A stretch of 64,000 nucleotides of DNA from Mucilaginibacter empetricola (GTDB lineage Bacteria > Bacteroidota > Bacteroidia > Sphingobacteriales > Sphingobacteriaceae). The DNA lies in assembly GCF_024808665.1 (NCBI RefSeq), contig NZ_JANUBZ010000002.1:440017-504016 (forward strand), written 5' to 3'. The notes beneath the pieces were generated by a model, which made no database searches, was not told where the DNA came from, and saw only the letters and a program-made list of their open reading frames with translations. Position numbers and translations under genes: made by a program. This document shows positions 27,914 through 36,556 of the stretch, piece by piece (position 1 is the first letter of the stretch; every line of letters begins with the position of its first letter).

Positions 27914-27948
27914 TAAAAGCCGTGCTGAATTATCAGCGCGGCTTTTAT
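27914..27948 (+). terminator. Intrinsic terminator of the porin gene
   Basis: AAAAGCCGTGCTGA (27915-27928) pairs with TCAGCGCGGCTTTT (27933-27946) with one G-U pair and an ATTA loop. Its 3' arm overlaps the -7-like box of the next gene. Confidence 0.88.
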
Positions 27949-27953
27949 CTTTA
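27946..27953 (+). promoter_or_regulatory. Candidate -7 box before the DUF4468 gene
   Basis: TATCTTTA (27946-27953) is one base from TAnnTTTG and ends 4 bases before the ATG at 27958. It overlaps the 3' arm of the porin terminator. Confidence 0.3.
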
Positions 27954-27957
27954 TAGC

Positions 27958-28542
27958 ATGAAAACATTATTACTTACCCTGTTTAGCATATTATTGGTTA
28001 AAGTTTCATCGGCGCAAAGTGATCTGCTCTCATTTGATGAACATAATAAATATATTTATTACCAGGTGGTTGATATGACCGGAATAACTGCCGATACCCT
28101 ACACGCACGCGGACTAAACTTTTTGAAAACCAATTATGCAAAAATGAAAGTAAAACCAGCCGGCTTAAATGGCTTGAACGGGCAAGGTAAATTTTTGGTT
28201 TATGGGGGATTGTCCATACTGAAACATGAAAAGGGGCAAATTGACTACGTTTTAAATGTTGAGTTTAAGGATCAAAAATATAGGTTTTGGTTCACTGATT
28301 TTACTTTTACGCCTTATGAACGGGACAGGTATAATAATTATGTTCCTAAACAGGGAGGATCTGTCCCGTTGGAAACTGCACAGGATAAATTTGATAAGAA
28401 AGATGCTACTGGTTATATAGATGAGACGGGCGCTTTTTGCAAGCAATTTGCCGATAGTTTTAAGCAATACTTATTGCATGTCCCGGTTTCTACGCCGAAA
28501 AAGGAAGAAATTACCAAAAAAGTGGTGACTGACAAGTGGTAG
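27958..28542 (+). CDS. DUF4468 domain protein
   Basis: The ATG at 27958 gives 194 residues and a clean signal peptide (MKTLLLTLFSILLVKVSSAQ). An upstream in-frame start would put the porin terminator inside the gene. The mature part, YIYYQVVDMTGITADTLHARGLNFLKTNYAKM followed by GKFLVYGGLSILKHEKGQIDYVLNVEFKDQKYRFWFTDFTF, matches the DUF4468 family with a TBP-like fold. It is predicted to be periplasmic; the function is unknown. Confidence 0.78.
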   Translation: MKTLLLTLFSILLVKVSSAQSDLLSFDEHNKYIYYQVVDMTGITADTLHARGLNFLKTNYAKMKVKPAGLNGLNGQGKFLVYGGLSILKHEKGQIDYVLNVEFKDQKYRFWFTDFTFTPYERDRYNNYVPKQGGSVPLETAQDKFDKKDATGYIDETGAFCKQFADSFKQYLLHVPVSTPKKEEITKKVVTDKW

Positions 28543-28615
28543 TTTAAATACACAATGTTGCATTTGTTTGAGATTTTAATAAGGAACTAAGCCTATAGGT
28601 GTAAAATTTACAACT

Positions 28616-28627
28616 AACTATATAGTT
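28616..28627. promoter_or_regulatory. 12-base palindrome upstream of the TonB gene
   Basis: AACTATATAGTT is a perfect palindrome about 85 bases before the TonB gene start. It may be an operator; AT-rich chance pairing is possible. Confidence 0.25.
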
Positions 28628-28711
28628 GATTGAAGAGATATCAAAAGTTTAATTATTAGCAATATAAAATATTTCGAGATCGTTTTATATTAAAATTAAA
28701 TTTCAATCACT

Positions 28712-29536
28712 ATGCTTATCTCAAAATTTGATTTGTACAAGGCCGAGTGGCTCGATCTTGTATTCGACAATCGCAACAAGTCTTATGGCGCTTATGAATT
28801 AAGGCAACATTATGGCAGCAACATGGCTAAGGCTATGGGTATTACCTTTTTAACCATCTCAGTTGCTTTTGGCACCAGCTTACTGTTTTCAAAACAACCG
28901 GAAGCAATTAAACCTCCTGATGAGCGGGTTATTACAGTAATTCAACCGCCGACTACCGCTATAAAACCTCCGGAGGTGACCAAGCCAGACAAACCGTTAA
29001 GAATCGAGGCCGCAAAGCCCATAAAAATGACTCAGAACCTGCCACCGGTTGTTACACCTGATCCTGTAGCTAAGGAACCAGTGAAGAACGCTGAGTTAAC
29101 AAGCGCTATTGGTCCAAAAACTACAGATGGTCCTGTTGGCCCTGTTAACGTACCTCCAGCATCTGTAACTGCCAGCGGTGGCGGTGGCACTGCTCCTGAC
29201 AATGCTATACATAATATTGGCGATGGAATCGACGTAATGCCTGAGCCGGTTGGCGGCGCTGCGGCATGGGCAAAGTTTTTGCAGAAAAATTTAAGATTTC
29301 CGGCTGTTGCGCAGGAAGAAGGCGAAAGTGGCAGAGTTATAGTGAGTTTTGTGATTGAGAAAGATGGTAGCCTGTCAAACATAGTGGTAGAAAGGCCTGC
29401 CGGACACGGATTTGATGAAGAAGCAATGCGCGTTTTGAAATTGGCCAAAGCATGGAAACCCGGTAAACAAAACGGACAACCTGTGCGTGTACGTTATATG
29501 ATACCTATCAACTTCCAATTAGCTAATGGTGATTAA
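28712..29536 (+). CDS. Energy transducer TonB
   Basis: The 274-residue protein has a short cytoplasmic head with the Bacteroidota motif DLVFDNRNKSYGAYELRQHY, one membrane helix at about 43-60, and a Pro/Lys-rich periplasmic spacer (about 65-170). The C-terminal TonB domain has LQKNLRFPAVAQEEGESGRVIVSFVIEKDGSLSN, HGFDEEAMRVLKLAKAWKPGKQNGQPVRVRYMIPINF. It transmits proton-motive force to outer-membrane receptors, possibly including the Oar-like receptor here. ExbB/ExbD are not adjacent. Confidence 0.93.
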   Translation: MLISKFDLYKAEWLDLVFDNRNKSYGAYELRQHYGSNMAKAMGITFLTISVAFGTSLLFSKQPEAIKPPDERVITVIQPPTTAIKPPEVTKPDKPLRIEAAKPIKMTQNLPPVVTPDPVAKEPVKNAELTSAIGPKTTDGPVGPVNVPPASVTASGGGGTAPDNAIHNIGDGIDVMPEPVGGAAAWAKFLQKNLRFPAVAQEEGESGRVIVSFVIEKDGSLSNIVVERPAGHGFDEEAMRVLKLAKAWKPGKQNGQPVRVRYMIPINFQLANGD

Positions 29537-29554
29537 TTGAGCTTAAAGCGGAAG

Positions 29555-29603
29555 GCTGAAAGCATAAAGCTATTTTAATAATGCTTTATGCTTTCAGCTT
29601 TTT
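29555..29603 (+). terminator. Repeat-derived hairpin after the TonB gene
   Basis: GCTGAAAGCATAAAGC (29555-29570) pairs perfectly with GCTTTATGCTTTCAGC (29583-29598) around a 12-base loop, followed by a T-rich stretch. Further GCTTT words continue to about 29646. The right arm is nearly identical to 12247-12265. Confidence 0.7.
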
Positions 29604-29635
29604 CGGCTTTTCCACACGGCTTTCAGCTTTTTCCT

Positions 29636-29665
29636 TTCGGCTTTACCCTTTTTTTTCTAATTTTG
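29636..29665 (+). promoter_or_regulatory. Candidate purL promoter
   Basis: TAATTTTG (29658-29665) is a perfect -7 box. A weak -33 element (TTC at 29636-29638) lies 19 bases upstream. The purL TTG start is about 30 bases downstream. Confidence 0.4.
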
Positions 29666-29694
29666 TGCTTCCTTTCAAATAAAACAATAATAAA

Positions 29695-31917
29695 TTGGAG
29701 CACCAGGAATTAACCACCGTTGAAACCGCCAAAGATCTTGGATTACTACCCGAAGAGTTTGAACGTATAAAAGAAATATTAGGGCGCGTGCCCAACTTTA
29801 CCGAGCTTTCTATTTTTTCGGTAATGTGGAGTGAGCACTGCTCATACAAAAACTCTATTACCTGGCTAAAAACTTTACCAAAAGATGGTCCGCGTATGCT
29901 GGCTAAGGCAGGTGAAGAAAATGCAGGTTTAGTTGACCTTGGCGATGGCATTGGCTGTGCATTTAAGATAGAATCACATAATCACCCTTCGGCATTAGAA
30001 CCCTATCAGGGAGCCGCTACAGGTGTTGGCGGTATCAACCGCGATATATTTACCATGGGCGCACGTCCAATTGCCCAGCTTAACTCACTTCGCTTTGGCG
30101 ATTTAACACAGGACCGCACCAAATGGCTGGTAAAGGGTGTAGTTAAGGGCATTAGTCATTATGGTAATGCATTCGGGATACCTACTGTAGGCGGCGAGTT
30201 GTTTTTTGACGATTGCTATAACGTAAACCCACTGGTTAACGCGTTTTCGGCAGGTATAGTAAAAGCGGGCGAAACGGTTTCAGCTACTTCTTACGGAGTA
30301 GGCAACCCGGTTTATATTGTTGGTTCGGCCACCGGTAAAGATGGTATCCATGGTGCTGCTTTTGCATCAAAGGATATTACTGAAGATTCAGTAAATGATT
30401 TACCGGCTGTACAGGTGGGTGATCCGTTCCAGGAAAAACTATTGCTGGAAGCAACACTGGAAGTTATAAAAACCGGCGCTGTTGTTGGTATGCAGGATAT
30501 GGGTGCGGCAGGTATTATCTGCTCTAACTCGGAAATGTCTGCAAAAGGCGAGCATGGCATGAAAATATGGCTGGACAAAGTTCCAACCCGCCAGGAAAAC
30601 ATGAAGCCTTACGAGATACTGCTTTCTGAATCTCAGGAGCGTATGCTTATCGTGGTGCATAAAGGCCGTGAGAAAGAAGTAGAAGCTGTATTTGATAAGT
30701 GGGATTTAAATTGTGCCATTATTGGTGTGGTAACTGATACCCAACGCCTGGAATATTACGTAAACGATGAATTGGTTGCCGATGTACCTGCTGATGATTT
30801 GGTATTAGGCGGAGGCGCACCGGTTTATGAACGCGAATACCGCGAGCCTGCTTATTTTAAAGAAAACCAGAAATTTAAAATAGAAGATGTTGCCGAACCA
30901 AAAGATCTGGTTGCTGTTGCCGAACATTTAATAAGTCACCCCAATATTGCTTCGAAAAGATGGGTTACTGACCAGTACGATTCCATGATTGGTACATCAA
31001 CCATGACCACCAATCGCCCAAGTGATGCGGCGGTAGTGGCGGTTAAGGATACCGATAAAGCTATTGTAATAACGGTTGATTGTAATTCGCGTTACGTGTA
31101 TGCTGATCCTCAAAAGGGAACAGAAATTGCGGTTGCTGAAGCAGCACGTAACATTACCTGCGCAGGCGGTGAGCCGGTTGCTATAACTAATTGCCTTAAC
31201 TTTGGCAATCCATACAAGCCCGAAGTTTACTGGCAGTTTGTTGGCGCTATAAAAGGAATGAGCGCAGCCTGCCGAAAATTTGAAACCCCGGTTACAGGTG
31301 GTAACGTGAGCTTTTACAATCAATCGACTGATGATGGACCGGTTTTCCCCACGCCAACCATTGGTATGCTGGGTGTAATGGATGATCTGTCGAACTTAAT
31401 GACATTGGACTTTAAACAACCCGGCGATTTGATCTATTTAGTGGGCGAATCGGTTAATGATATTGCTTCATCGCAATACCTGGCATCGTACCATAAAATA
31501 CTGGCAGCCCCGGCACCATATTTTGATTTGGAAAAAGAGTATGCCATGCACCAGGTGATAAAAGAATTGATCAAACATAAAGTAATCCAATCGGCACATG
31601 ATGTTGCTGATGGTGGCTTATATGTGGCGCTGGTTGAATCCTCACTGCCAAACAACTTAGGCTTTGAGGTTGAATCAGATAGTGCTATCCGTAAGGACGC
31701 TTTCTTATTCGGCGAAGGTCAGGGTAGGGTAGTGGTGAGTATAGCACCAGAGAACCAGGAACGTTTTATTGAGATGTTGGCTACGAGCGAAACTGAATTT
31801 AGCTTGTTGGGGACTGTTAGTAATGGTGCTTTAAATATTGACGAAGAATCATTCGGACATATCACAGATATAAAAATGGTACACAGCAATGTATTGCATG
31901 AAATTTTAGGTGCGTAA
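29695..31917 (+). CDS. purL: Phosphoribosylformylglycinamidine synthase subunit PurL
   Basis: The 740-residue protein has the size of the small (Bacillus-type) PurL. It begins with a TTG codon at 29695 ([17 protein letters not shown]); no in-frame ATG precedes the conserved region [11 protein letters not shown] near residue 50. Other signatures are [38 protein letters not shown] and the second half [11 protein letters not shown] and [18 protein letters not shown]. It converts FGAR to FGAM using ammonia supplied by PurQ. A VOC gene overlaps its stop by one base. Confidence 0.95.
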   Translation: MEHQELTTVETAKDLGLLPEEFERIKEILGRVPNFTELSIFSVMWSEHCSYKNSITWLKTLPKDGPRMLAKAGEENAGLVDLGDGIGCAFKIESHNHPSALEPYQGAATGVGGINRDIFTMGARPIAQLNSLRFGDLTQDRTKWLVKGVVKGISHYGNAFGIPTVGGELFFDDCYNVNPLVNAFSAGIVKAGETVSATSYGVGNPVYIVGSATGKDGIHGAAFASKDITEDSVNDLPAVQVGDPFQEKLLLEATLEVIKTGAVVGMQDMGAAGIICSNSEMSAKGEHGMKIWLDKVPTRQENMKPYEILLSESQERMLIVVHKGREKEVEAVFDKWDLNCAIIGVVTDTQRLEYYVNDELVADVPADDLVLGGGAPVYEREYREPAYFKENQKFKIEDVAEPKDLVAVAEHLISHPNIASKRWVTDQYDSMIGTSTMTTNRPSDAAVVAVKDTDKAIVITVDCNSRYVYADPQKGTEIAVAEAARNITCAGGEPVAITNCLNFGNPYKPEVYWQFVGAIKGMSAACRKFETPVTGGNVSFYNQSTDDGPVFPTPTIGMLGVMDDLSNLMTLDFKQPGDLIYLVGESVNDIASSQYLASYHKILAAPAPYFDLEKEYAMHQVIKELIKHKVIQSAHDVADGGLYVALVESSLPNNLGFEVESDSAIRKDAFLFGEGQGRVVVSIAPENQERFIEMLATSETEFSLLGTVSNGALNIDEESFGHITDIKMVHSNVLHEILGA

Positions 31918-32306
31918 TGTTTAAACTAAACCGGGTACATCATATAGCCATTATTAGTTCCGACTATCAAAAGTCGAAACATTTTTATAGTGAGGTACTC
32001 GGTTTGAAAATAGTGCAGGAAATATACCGCGCCGAAAGAAAATCATACAAGCTCGATCTGGAAGTTGGAGGCCAATACCAGATTGAGCTTTTTTCATTTC
32101 CCGACCCTCCCGCCAGGCCATCGCGACCGGAAGCTGCAGGGCTGCGTCATTTAGCTTTTGAGGTAGATAATATTGATGAGGCCATAGCACACGTTAATTC
32201 TTTTGACGTAGTTACCGAACCCATCCGCATTGACGAACATACCGGCAAACGCTTTACCTTTTTTGCCGACCCGGATGGTTTGCCTATTGAATTTTACGAG
32301 AAATAA
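31917..32306 (+). CDS. VOC family protein (YaeR-like)
   Basis: The 129-residue single VOC protein starts at the last base of the purL stop codon (TAATG overlap). It has RVHHIAIISSDYQKSKHFYSEVLGLK, YQIELFSFPDPPARPSRPEAAGLRHLAFEVD and FFADPDGLPIEFYEK, with His, Glu and His/Glu at the usual metal positions. It resembles the YaeR group related to glyoxalase I. Translational coupling to purL suggests co-expression, not a shared pathway. The substrate is unknown. Confidence 0.85.
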   Translation: MFKLNRVHHIAIISSDYQKSKHFYSEVLGLKIVQEIYRAERKSYKLDLEVGGQYQIELFSFPDPPARPSRPEAAGLRHLAFEVDNIDEAIAHVNSFDVVTEPIRIDEHTGKRFTFFADPDGLPIEFYEK

Positions 32307-32320
32307 ATTCGTAGCCCGTT

Positions 32321-32950
32321 TTACGCCCCGCTTCTTAAATCCTCCATTATCCTTTTTAATTCGGTTAAATACTTGCCATATTGGGTACGTACATGGAAAT
32401 TGATTCCAAAATAGGTTACCAAAAACGATATGATGATCACCAAAAAGATCCAAAGCAGGTTGCCTATAGAAATATGAGCGCTGCTATTTATCATTTGCTG
32501 AATATAAACCGACTTTTCGGGGCTATAAATTAAGGCAAGCGTTATTAAAACAGATAGCGGCGCTACAGAAAAACTGTAAGTTTTATAAATTTCTGCGTTA
32601 AGCTCCATTTCATAAACTATTTTTTGGATGCTTTCCTTTAAGTTAAGATCGTACCGGCTGATAGATTTGTAAAAAATGTAAAAGCGGGAGAAATAATAGC
32701 AGTTGATAACGAATATGATAAAAAGCAAAATCACCGCTATGTTAAACATAAACGAAATTTGAGGGTGTTTGTACAAAAACAACAGTATTAAGCCATAAGA
32801 AATGAGTGTTGCCACGAACTCCGATTTCATGTTTTTACGGATTCTTTGAATGGCCGAAGTGGTTTTACCCAAATCTGCGGTACTAACCGGTAAATGCATG
32901 TCTTTCGGCTCATCGTTGTTCCATGCATCTTTTAAATCATCAATATTCAT
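32321..32950 (-). CDS. Four-helix membrane protein, putative anti-sigma partner
   Basis: The 209-residue protein has an N-terminal cytoplasmic stretch (MNIDDLKDAWNNDEPK, a start frequently seen in Bacteroidota sigma-factor partners) and four membrane helices at about 45-60, 65-85, 125-145 and 160-180. Its start overlaps the end of the sigma-factor gene by 11 bases on the same strand, so the two are co-translated. I see no zinc-binding HxxxCxxC motif, so it is not a classical ZAS anti-sigma factor. An anti-sigma role is inferred from position only. Confidence 0.6.
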   Translation of the reverse strand: MNIDDLKDAWNNDEPKDMHLPVSTADLGKTTSAIQRIRKNMKSEFVATLISYGLILLFLYKHPQISFMFNIAVILLFIIFVINCYYFSRFYIFYKSISRYDLNLKESIQKIVYEMELNAEIYKTYSFSVAPLSVLITLALIYSPEKSVYIQQMINSSAHISIGNLLWIFLVIIISFLVTYFGINFHVRTQYGKYLTELKRIMEDLRSGA

Positions 32951-33443
32951 AACTTATATTTTTAATAATTTCTTTCAATTTGTTTTTTATACGATTAAGG
33001 CGTACCCGTGCATTTATGGCGGTGATACCCAGGTTCTCAGCAATCTCTTCGTGGGTTTGATTTTCCATGTAGAGGTATATCAGCGCTTTTTCAACTTTAT
33101 CCAACTGCTGCACGGCTTTGTAAAACAGCGCGAGTTGCTCTTCTTTTTCGGTGTTTAAATCATCATCAATCTGTTCAAAGTTGCCAGGTAATTGCTCGCT
33201 GTCGGGTCGGCGTTTTTGCTTCTTGAAAAACACGATAGCTGTATTTAAGGCTACCCGATACATCCACGAGCTAAATTTGCTCTCACCCCTAAATGAATCA
33301 AAAGCCAGCCACAATTGCAGGGTCATCTCCTGTAAAAGATCATTCTGGTCGTCCGCATCATCTTCATAAATTTTGCAGATCTTAAAAAGAATTCCCTTGT
33401 TCTCATTCAAAAGTTGCAGGAAGTGTTTTTCTTTAGTCTCCAC
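32940..33443 (-). CDS. ECF-type RNA polymerase sigma factor
   Basis: The 167-residue protein starts at a GTG (33443, METKEKHFL); no in-frame ATG lies upstream. Region 2 is QNDLLQEMTLQLWLAFDSFRGESKFSSWMYRVALNTAI, and region 4 is VEKALIYLYMENQTHEEIAENLGITAINARVRLNRIK with the HTH. It directs RNA polymerase to a specific regulon. The gene downstream, overlapping by 11 bases, encodes a membrane protein that may control it. Confidence 0.92.
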   Translation of the reverse strand: METKEKHFLQLLNENKGILFKICKIYEDDADDQNDLLQEMTLQLWLAFDSFRGESKFSSWMYRVALNTAIVFFKKQKRRPDSEQLPGNFEQIDDDLNTEKEEQLALFYKAVQQLDKVEKALIYLYMENQTHEEIAENLGITAINARVRLNRIKNKLKEIIKNISYEY

Positions 33444-33568
33444 TTTTAAAAATCATTGTTTTTAAATATAACTAATGCTTTCATACCCAATAAGTATCCG
33501 TTTTTAAAATTTGTTACAGCGTTTTTAATTTTGTTAATAGTAAATAAACCGTTATCCTTAATCAATAA

Positions 33569-34282
33569 ATGAAAAGCATGTTCAGGTTTAAGCAATTTAA
33601 TGTTGATCAAACTGGCTGCGCCATGAAGATTAATACCGATGGCGTGTTGCTGGGTGCTTTGGCTGTTGCCAATAATCCTGCATCAATATTAGACATTGGT
33701 ACCGGTACCGGCGTTATTGCTTTAATGCTGGCTCAACGATATGCTGCGGCAAAGGTAGATGCCATTGAGATTGATACTGAAGCTGCCAAAACCGCCGAAA
33801 GGAACTTTAGAGCATCGGCGTTTGCTAATAAGCTGGCTTTGTATGCTGAAGGATTTGAAACTTATTTTGATCAATACCCTGAAAATAAATATGATCTGAT
33901 TGTATCCAACCCGCCTTTTTATATTGATTCGTTAAAATCGCCGGGCGCAAAAAAGACTCTAGCTAAACATACCGATATTGATTTTTTTGAGCGGTTAATT
34001 AATGCAGTTGCGAGGCATTTATCACCTGATGGCTGTTTTTTGTTGATCGTGCCAACAACAATGGCTGATCTGTTAATTAGTTTGGCGGCCAATGATTCCA
34101 TGTTTCTGCAAAGAACTATCAGTATTCAATCTTATTTACATTCGGAACCGCATAGGGTTATTTTATCTTTTGGGCAGGAGAAGCCTTCAATAGAGACAAG
34201 CAGTTTTGTTATTTATGAGGATGAAGGAGTATATTCGACTGGATATAAAGAATTGCTTAAACCTTATTTTATTAATTTTTGA
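33569..34282 (+). CDS. tRNA1(Val) adenine-N6-methyltransferase, TrmN6/YfiC type
   Basis: The 237-residue class I methyltransferase starts FRFKQFNVDQTGCAMKINTDGVLLGA, the family hallmark, and has the SAM motif ILDIGTGTGVIALMLAQRY near 43 and the catalytic NPPFY motif near 113. It modifies A37 of tRNA-Val. It is followed after 6 bases by a phosphoesterase gene and then by fructose bisphosphatase, all on the + strand, so the three may share a transcript. Confidence 0.9.
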   Translation: MKSMFRFKQFNVDQTGCAMKINTDGVLLGALAVANNPASILDIGTGTGVIALMLAQRYAAAKVDAIEIDTEAAKTAERNFRASAFANKLALYAEGFETYFDQYPENKYDLIVSNPPFYIDSLKSPGAKKTLAKHTDIDFFERLINAVARHLSPDGCFLLIVPTTMADLLISLAANDSMFLQRTISIQSYLHSEPHRVILSFGQEKPSIETSSFVIYEDEGVYSTGYKELLKPYFINF

Positions 34283-34288
34283 TATCAC

Positions 34289-34777
34289 ATGGTAAAAATA
34301 GGTCTCCTTTCTGATACGCATAGCTTTCTTGACGATGCAGTTTTTAAACATTTTGAAAACTGCGACGAGATTTGGCATGCCGGCGATTTTGGCAATATTG
34401 AAGTGGCCGAGAAGCTGGCCGCCTTTAAACCATTAAAGGGAGTTTACGGGAATATTGACGGTGCCGACATCCGTTTAACCTATCCCGAGCATCTTCGATT
34501 TAATTGTGAAAATGTTGATGTTTGGATGACGCACATCGGTGGTTATCCTGGCAAATATAGTCCGCAGGTTAAGGGTGAAATATACACTAAGCCTCCGCGG
34601 TTATTTATCTGCGGGCACTCGCATATTTTAAAAGTTATTTATGATAAAAAGATCAATTGCCTGCATATAAACCCCGGAGCAGCTGGAAAACAAGGCTGGC
34701 AAAAGGTGCGTACATTAATTAGATTTTGCATTTCTGAAGATAAAATTCATACCTTAGACCTTATTGAGTTACATTAA
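34289..34777 (+). CDS. YfcE/MJ0936-type metallophosphoesterase
   Basis: The 162-residue protein carries the calcineurin-like metal motifs: GLLSDTHSFLDD (Asp-x-His), WHAGDFGN (GDxxN/H variant), GVYGNIDG (GNxD), MTHIGGYPGK (TH) and CGHSHI (GHSH). Small members hydrolyse phosphodiesters or phosphomonoesters with two metal ions; the substrate is unknown. It lies between trmN6-like and fbp genes on the same strand. Confidence 0.92.
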   Translation: MVKIGLLSDTHSFLDDAVFKHFENCDEIWHAGDFGNIEVAEKLAAFKPLKGVYGNIDGADIRLTYPEHLRFNCENVDVWMTHIGGYPGKYSPQVKGEIYTKPPRLFICGHSHILKVIYDKKINCLHINPGAAGKQGWQKVRTLIRFCISEDKIHTLDLIELH

Positions 34778-34803
34778 TTTGATGTAATAAATACACTAAG
34801 TAT

Positions 34804-35853
34804 ATGAAAATAGCGAAGACGCTGGGGCAATTTATCATCGAAAAACAGGCGGATTTTCCATACGCCAAAGGCGAGTTATCACGACTTTTAAGAGACATAG
34901 GCATAGCGGCCAAAATTGTAAACCGTGAAGTAAACAAAGCCGGACTGGCCGACATTTTGGGCGAAGCCGGAACAGTTAACATACAAGGCGAGGGACAGAA
35001 AAAGTTGGACGTTTACGCTAACGAACAATTTATATCGGCTTTAAAACATGGTGGCGAGTGCTGCATCGTAGCATCAGAAGAAAATGACGAATGTATCCAC
35101 ATCGATTCTGAAATATCAAAGGATGCCAAATATATTGTTGCTATGGACCCCTTGGATGGCTCATCAAATATTGATGTAAATGTGGCTGTTGGTACTATCT
35201 TCTCCATCTATCACCGTAAATCAACCGAAGGCAGGGCCACCATTGACGATGTGCTGCAGCGTGGTACCGAGCAGGTGGCAGCGGGATATGTAATTTACGG
35301 ATCATCAACCATGCTGGTTTATACCACGGGTAAAGGCGTTAACGGCTTTACGTTGGACCCATCAATAGGAGAATTTTGCCTTTCGCATCCTGATATGCAG
35401 ATACCTAAAGACGGTGTGATCTATTCCATAAATGAAGGGTATTATACCCATTTCCCGGATGGGGTAAAAAAATATATTAAATATTGCCAGGTGGAGGATG
35501 CTAAAACAAAGAGGCCATATACCTCCAGATATATCGGATCAATGGTGGCCGATTTGCATCGCAATTTAATTAAGGGAGGCATATTTGTTTACCCTGTAAC
35601 AGCAAGTGCGCCAAATGGCAAACTACGTTTGGTATATGAATGTAACCCCATGGCATTTATAATTGAACAGGCCGGGGGCAAGGCCAGCAATGGATATCAG
35701 CGTATATTGGAGCTTGATGTGAAAGAGCTGCACCAGCGTTCTGCCATATTTATCGGTTCAGAAAATATGGTAAAAAAGGCCGAAGAGATGATGCTGTGCT
35801 TTTCGCCTCAACAAACTAAAAAGAGTTTTGAAGGAGTGGTGGAGCTTCAGTAG
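34804..35853 (+). CDS. fbp: Fructose-1,6-bisphosphatase class 1
   Basis: The 349-residue protein has the class 1 signature [24 protein letters not shown], metal-binding Glu and Asp residues, and [21 protein letters not shown] near the C-terminus. It catalyses the gluconeogenic removal of the 1-phosphate of fructose 1,6-bisphosphate. It ends facing RNase HI, with an inverted repeat between them. Confidence 0.95.
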   Translation: MKIAKTLGQFIIEKQADFPYAKGELSRLLRDIGIAAKIVNREVNKAGLADILGEAGTVNIQGEGQKKLDVYANEQFISALKHGGECCIVASEENDECIHIDSEISKDAKYIVAMDPLDGSSNIDVNVAVGTIFSIYHRKSTEGRATIDDVLQRGTEQVAAGYVIYGSSTMLVYTTGKGVNGFTLDPSIGEFCLSHPDMQIPKDGVIYSINEGYYTHFPDGVKKYIKYCQVEDAKTKRPYTSRYIGSMVADLHRNLIKGGIFVYPVTASAPNGKLRLVYECNPMAFIIEQAGGKASNGYQRILELDVKELHQRSAIFIGSENMVKKAEEMMLCFSPQQTKKSFEGVVELQ

Positions 35854-35863
35854 GGGAGAGTTT

Positions 35864-35934
35864 GCAGTGGGCGGTTTGCAGTTTGCAGGCGGTTTTTAGT
35901 TAGCAGCTATTTGAATATGCCAACTGCCCACTAC
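35864..35934. repeat. Imperfect inverted repeat between fbp and rnhA
   Basis: GCAGTGGGCGGTTTGC (35864-35879) matches the reverse complement of GCCAACTGCCCACTAC (35919-35934) at 13 of 16 positions, with further GTTTGCAG words between them. It lies between convergent genes and may help terminate both. Confidence 0.5.
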
Positions 35935-35935
35935 T

Positions 35936-36406
35936 TTACAGCAAATTAGTCTTAGCGTTTTCTACTTCAAAAACGGAATCTATCAGCAGGTTTTTTTGTT
36001 TGCCGGCAGCTACAGCCAGTTGGTCGCAGCGTTCATTTTCGGGATGACCGGCGTGGCCACGTACCCACGTGAATTTTACGTTGTGAAGCTTGCTTATATC
36101 AAGGTAGCGAAGCCAAAGATCTTTATTCTTTTTTCCGGCGAAGCCTTTTTTTAACCAGCCCAGCAGCCATTTTTTCTCAATAGCATCAATCACATATTTC
36201 GAATCAGAATAAACCATTACGTCATGTCCCGGCGTTTTTATGCTCTCTAAGCCTTTTATCACCGCCAGCAGTTCCATGCGGTTATTGGTGGTTTTACGGA
36301 AGCCTTCGGCCAGTTCTTTATAGTGCTTTCCAGAGCGTAGTATTACGCCATATCCGCCCGGACCGGGGTTGCCACTTGATGCACCGTCTGTAAATATTTC
36401 GATCAT
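35936..36406 (-). CDS. rnhA: Ribonuclease HI
   Basis: I chose MIEIFTDGASSGNPGPGGYG at 36406 (156 residues). The frame stays open to 36520, but that extension is encoded by intergenic repeat sequence and is not native. The catalytic acidic residues are visible in FTDGAS, NRMELLAVI, MVYSDSKYV and the C-terminal His/Asp region VRGHAGHPENERCDQLA. It removes RNA from RNA-DNA hybrids. It lies downstream of the copper ATPase on the same strand, separated by a repeat-rich spacer. Confidence 0.94.
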   Translation of the reverse strand: MIEIFTDGASSGNPGPGGYGVILRSGKHYKELAEGFRKTTNNRMELLAVIKGLESIKTPGHDVMVYSDSKYVIDAIEKKWLLGWLKKGFAGKKNKDLWLRYLDISKLHNVKFTWVRGHAGHPENERCDQLAVAAGKQKNLLIDSVFEVENAKTNLL

Positions 36407-36411
36407 GTTTT

Positions 36412-36556
36412 TAGTTCGTGGATCAGTTAGTTCATGGATCATGGTTAATGGCTCATAGCTTTTTACGAATAACCTATGTCCAATGAACACCGCCAAAAAT
36501 ATAAAATATATTAAGGCCATGAACCATGAACTATCAACAATGAACTAATCCATAAA
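36412..36556. repeat. Degenerate heptamer array between copper ATPase and rnhA
   Basis: The left part holds words such as AGTTCATGGATCATGG (36429-36444); the right part holds CCATGAACCATGAACT (36517-36532), the reverse complement of the left copy at 15 of 16 positions. It is the same word family as at 12804-12985, again arranged as an inverted array with a 72-base centre. Confidence 0.7.

Noticed and set aside
36407..36520. N-terminal extension of RNase HI
   Set aside because: The extra residues are encoded by the heptamer repeat array; the RNase HI fold begins at MIEIFTDGA.
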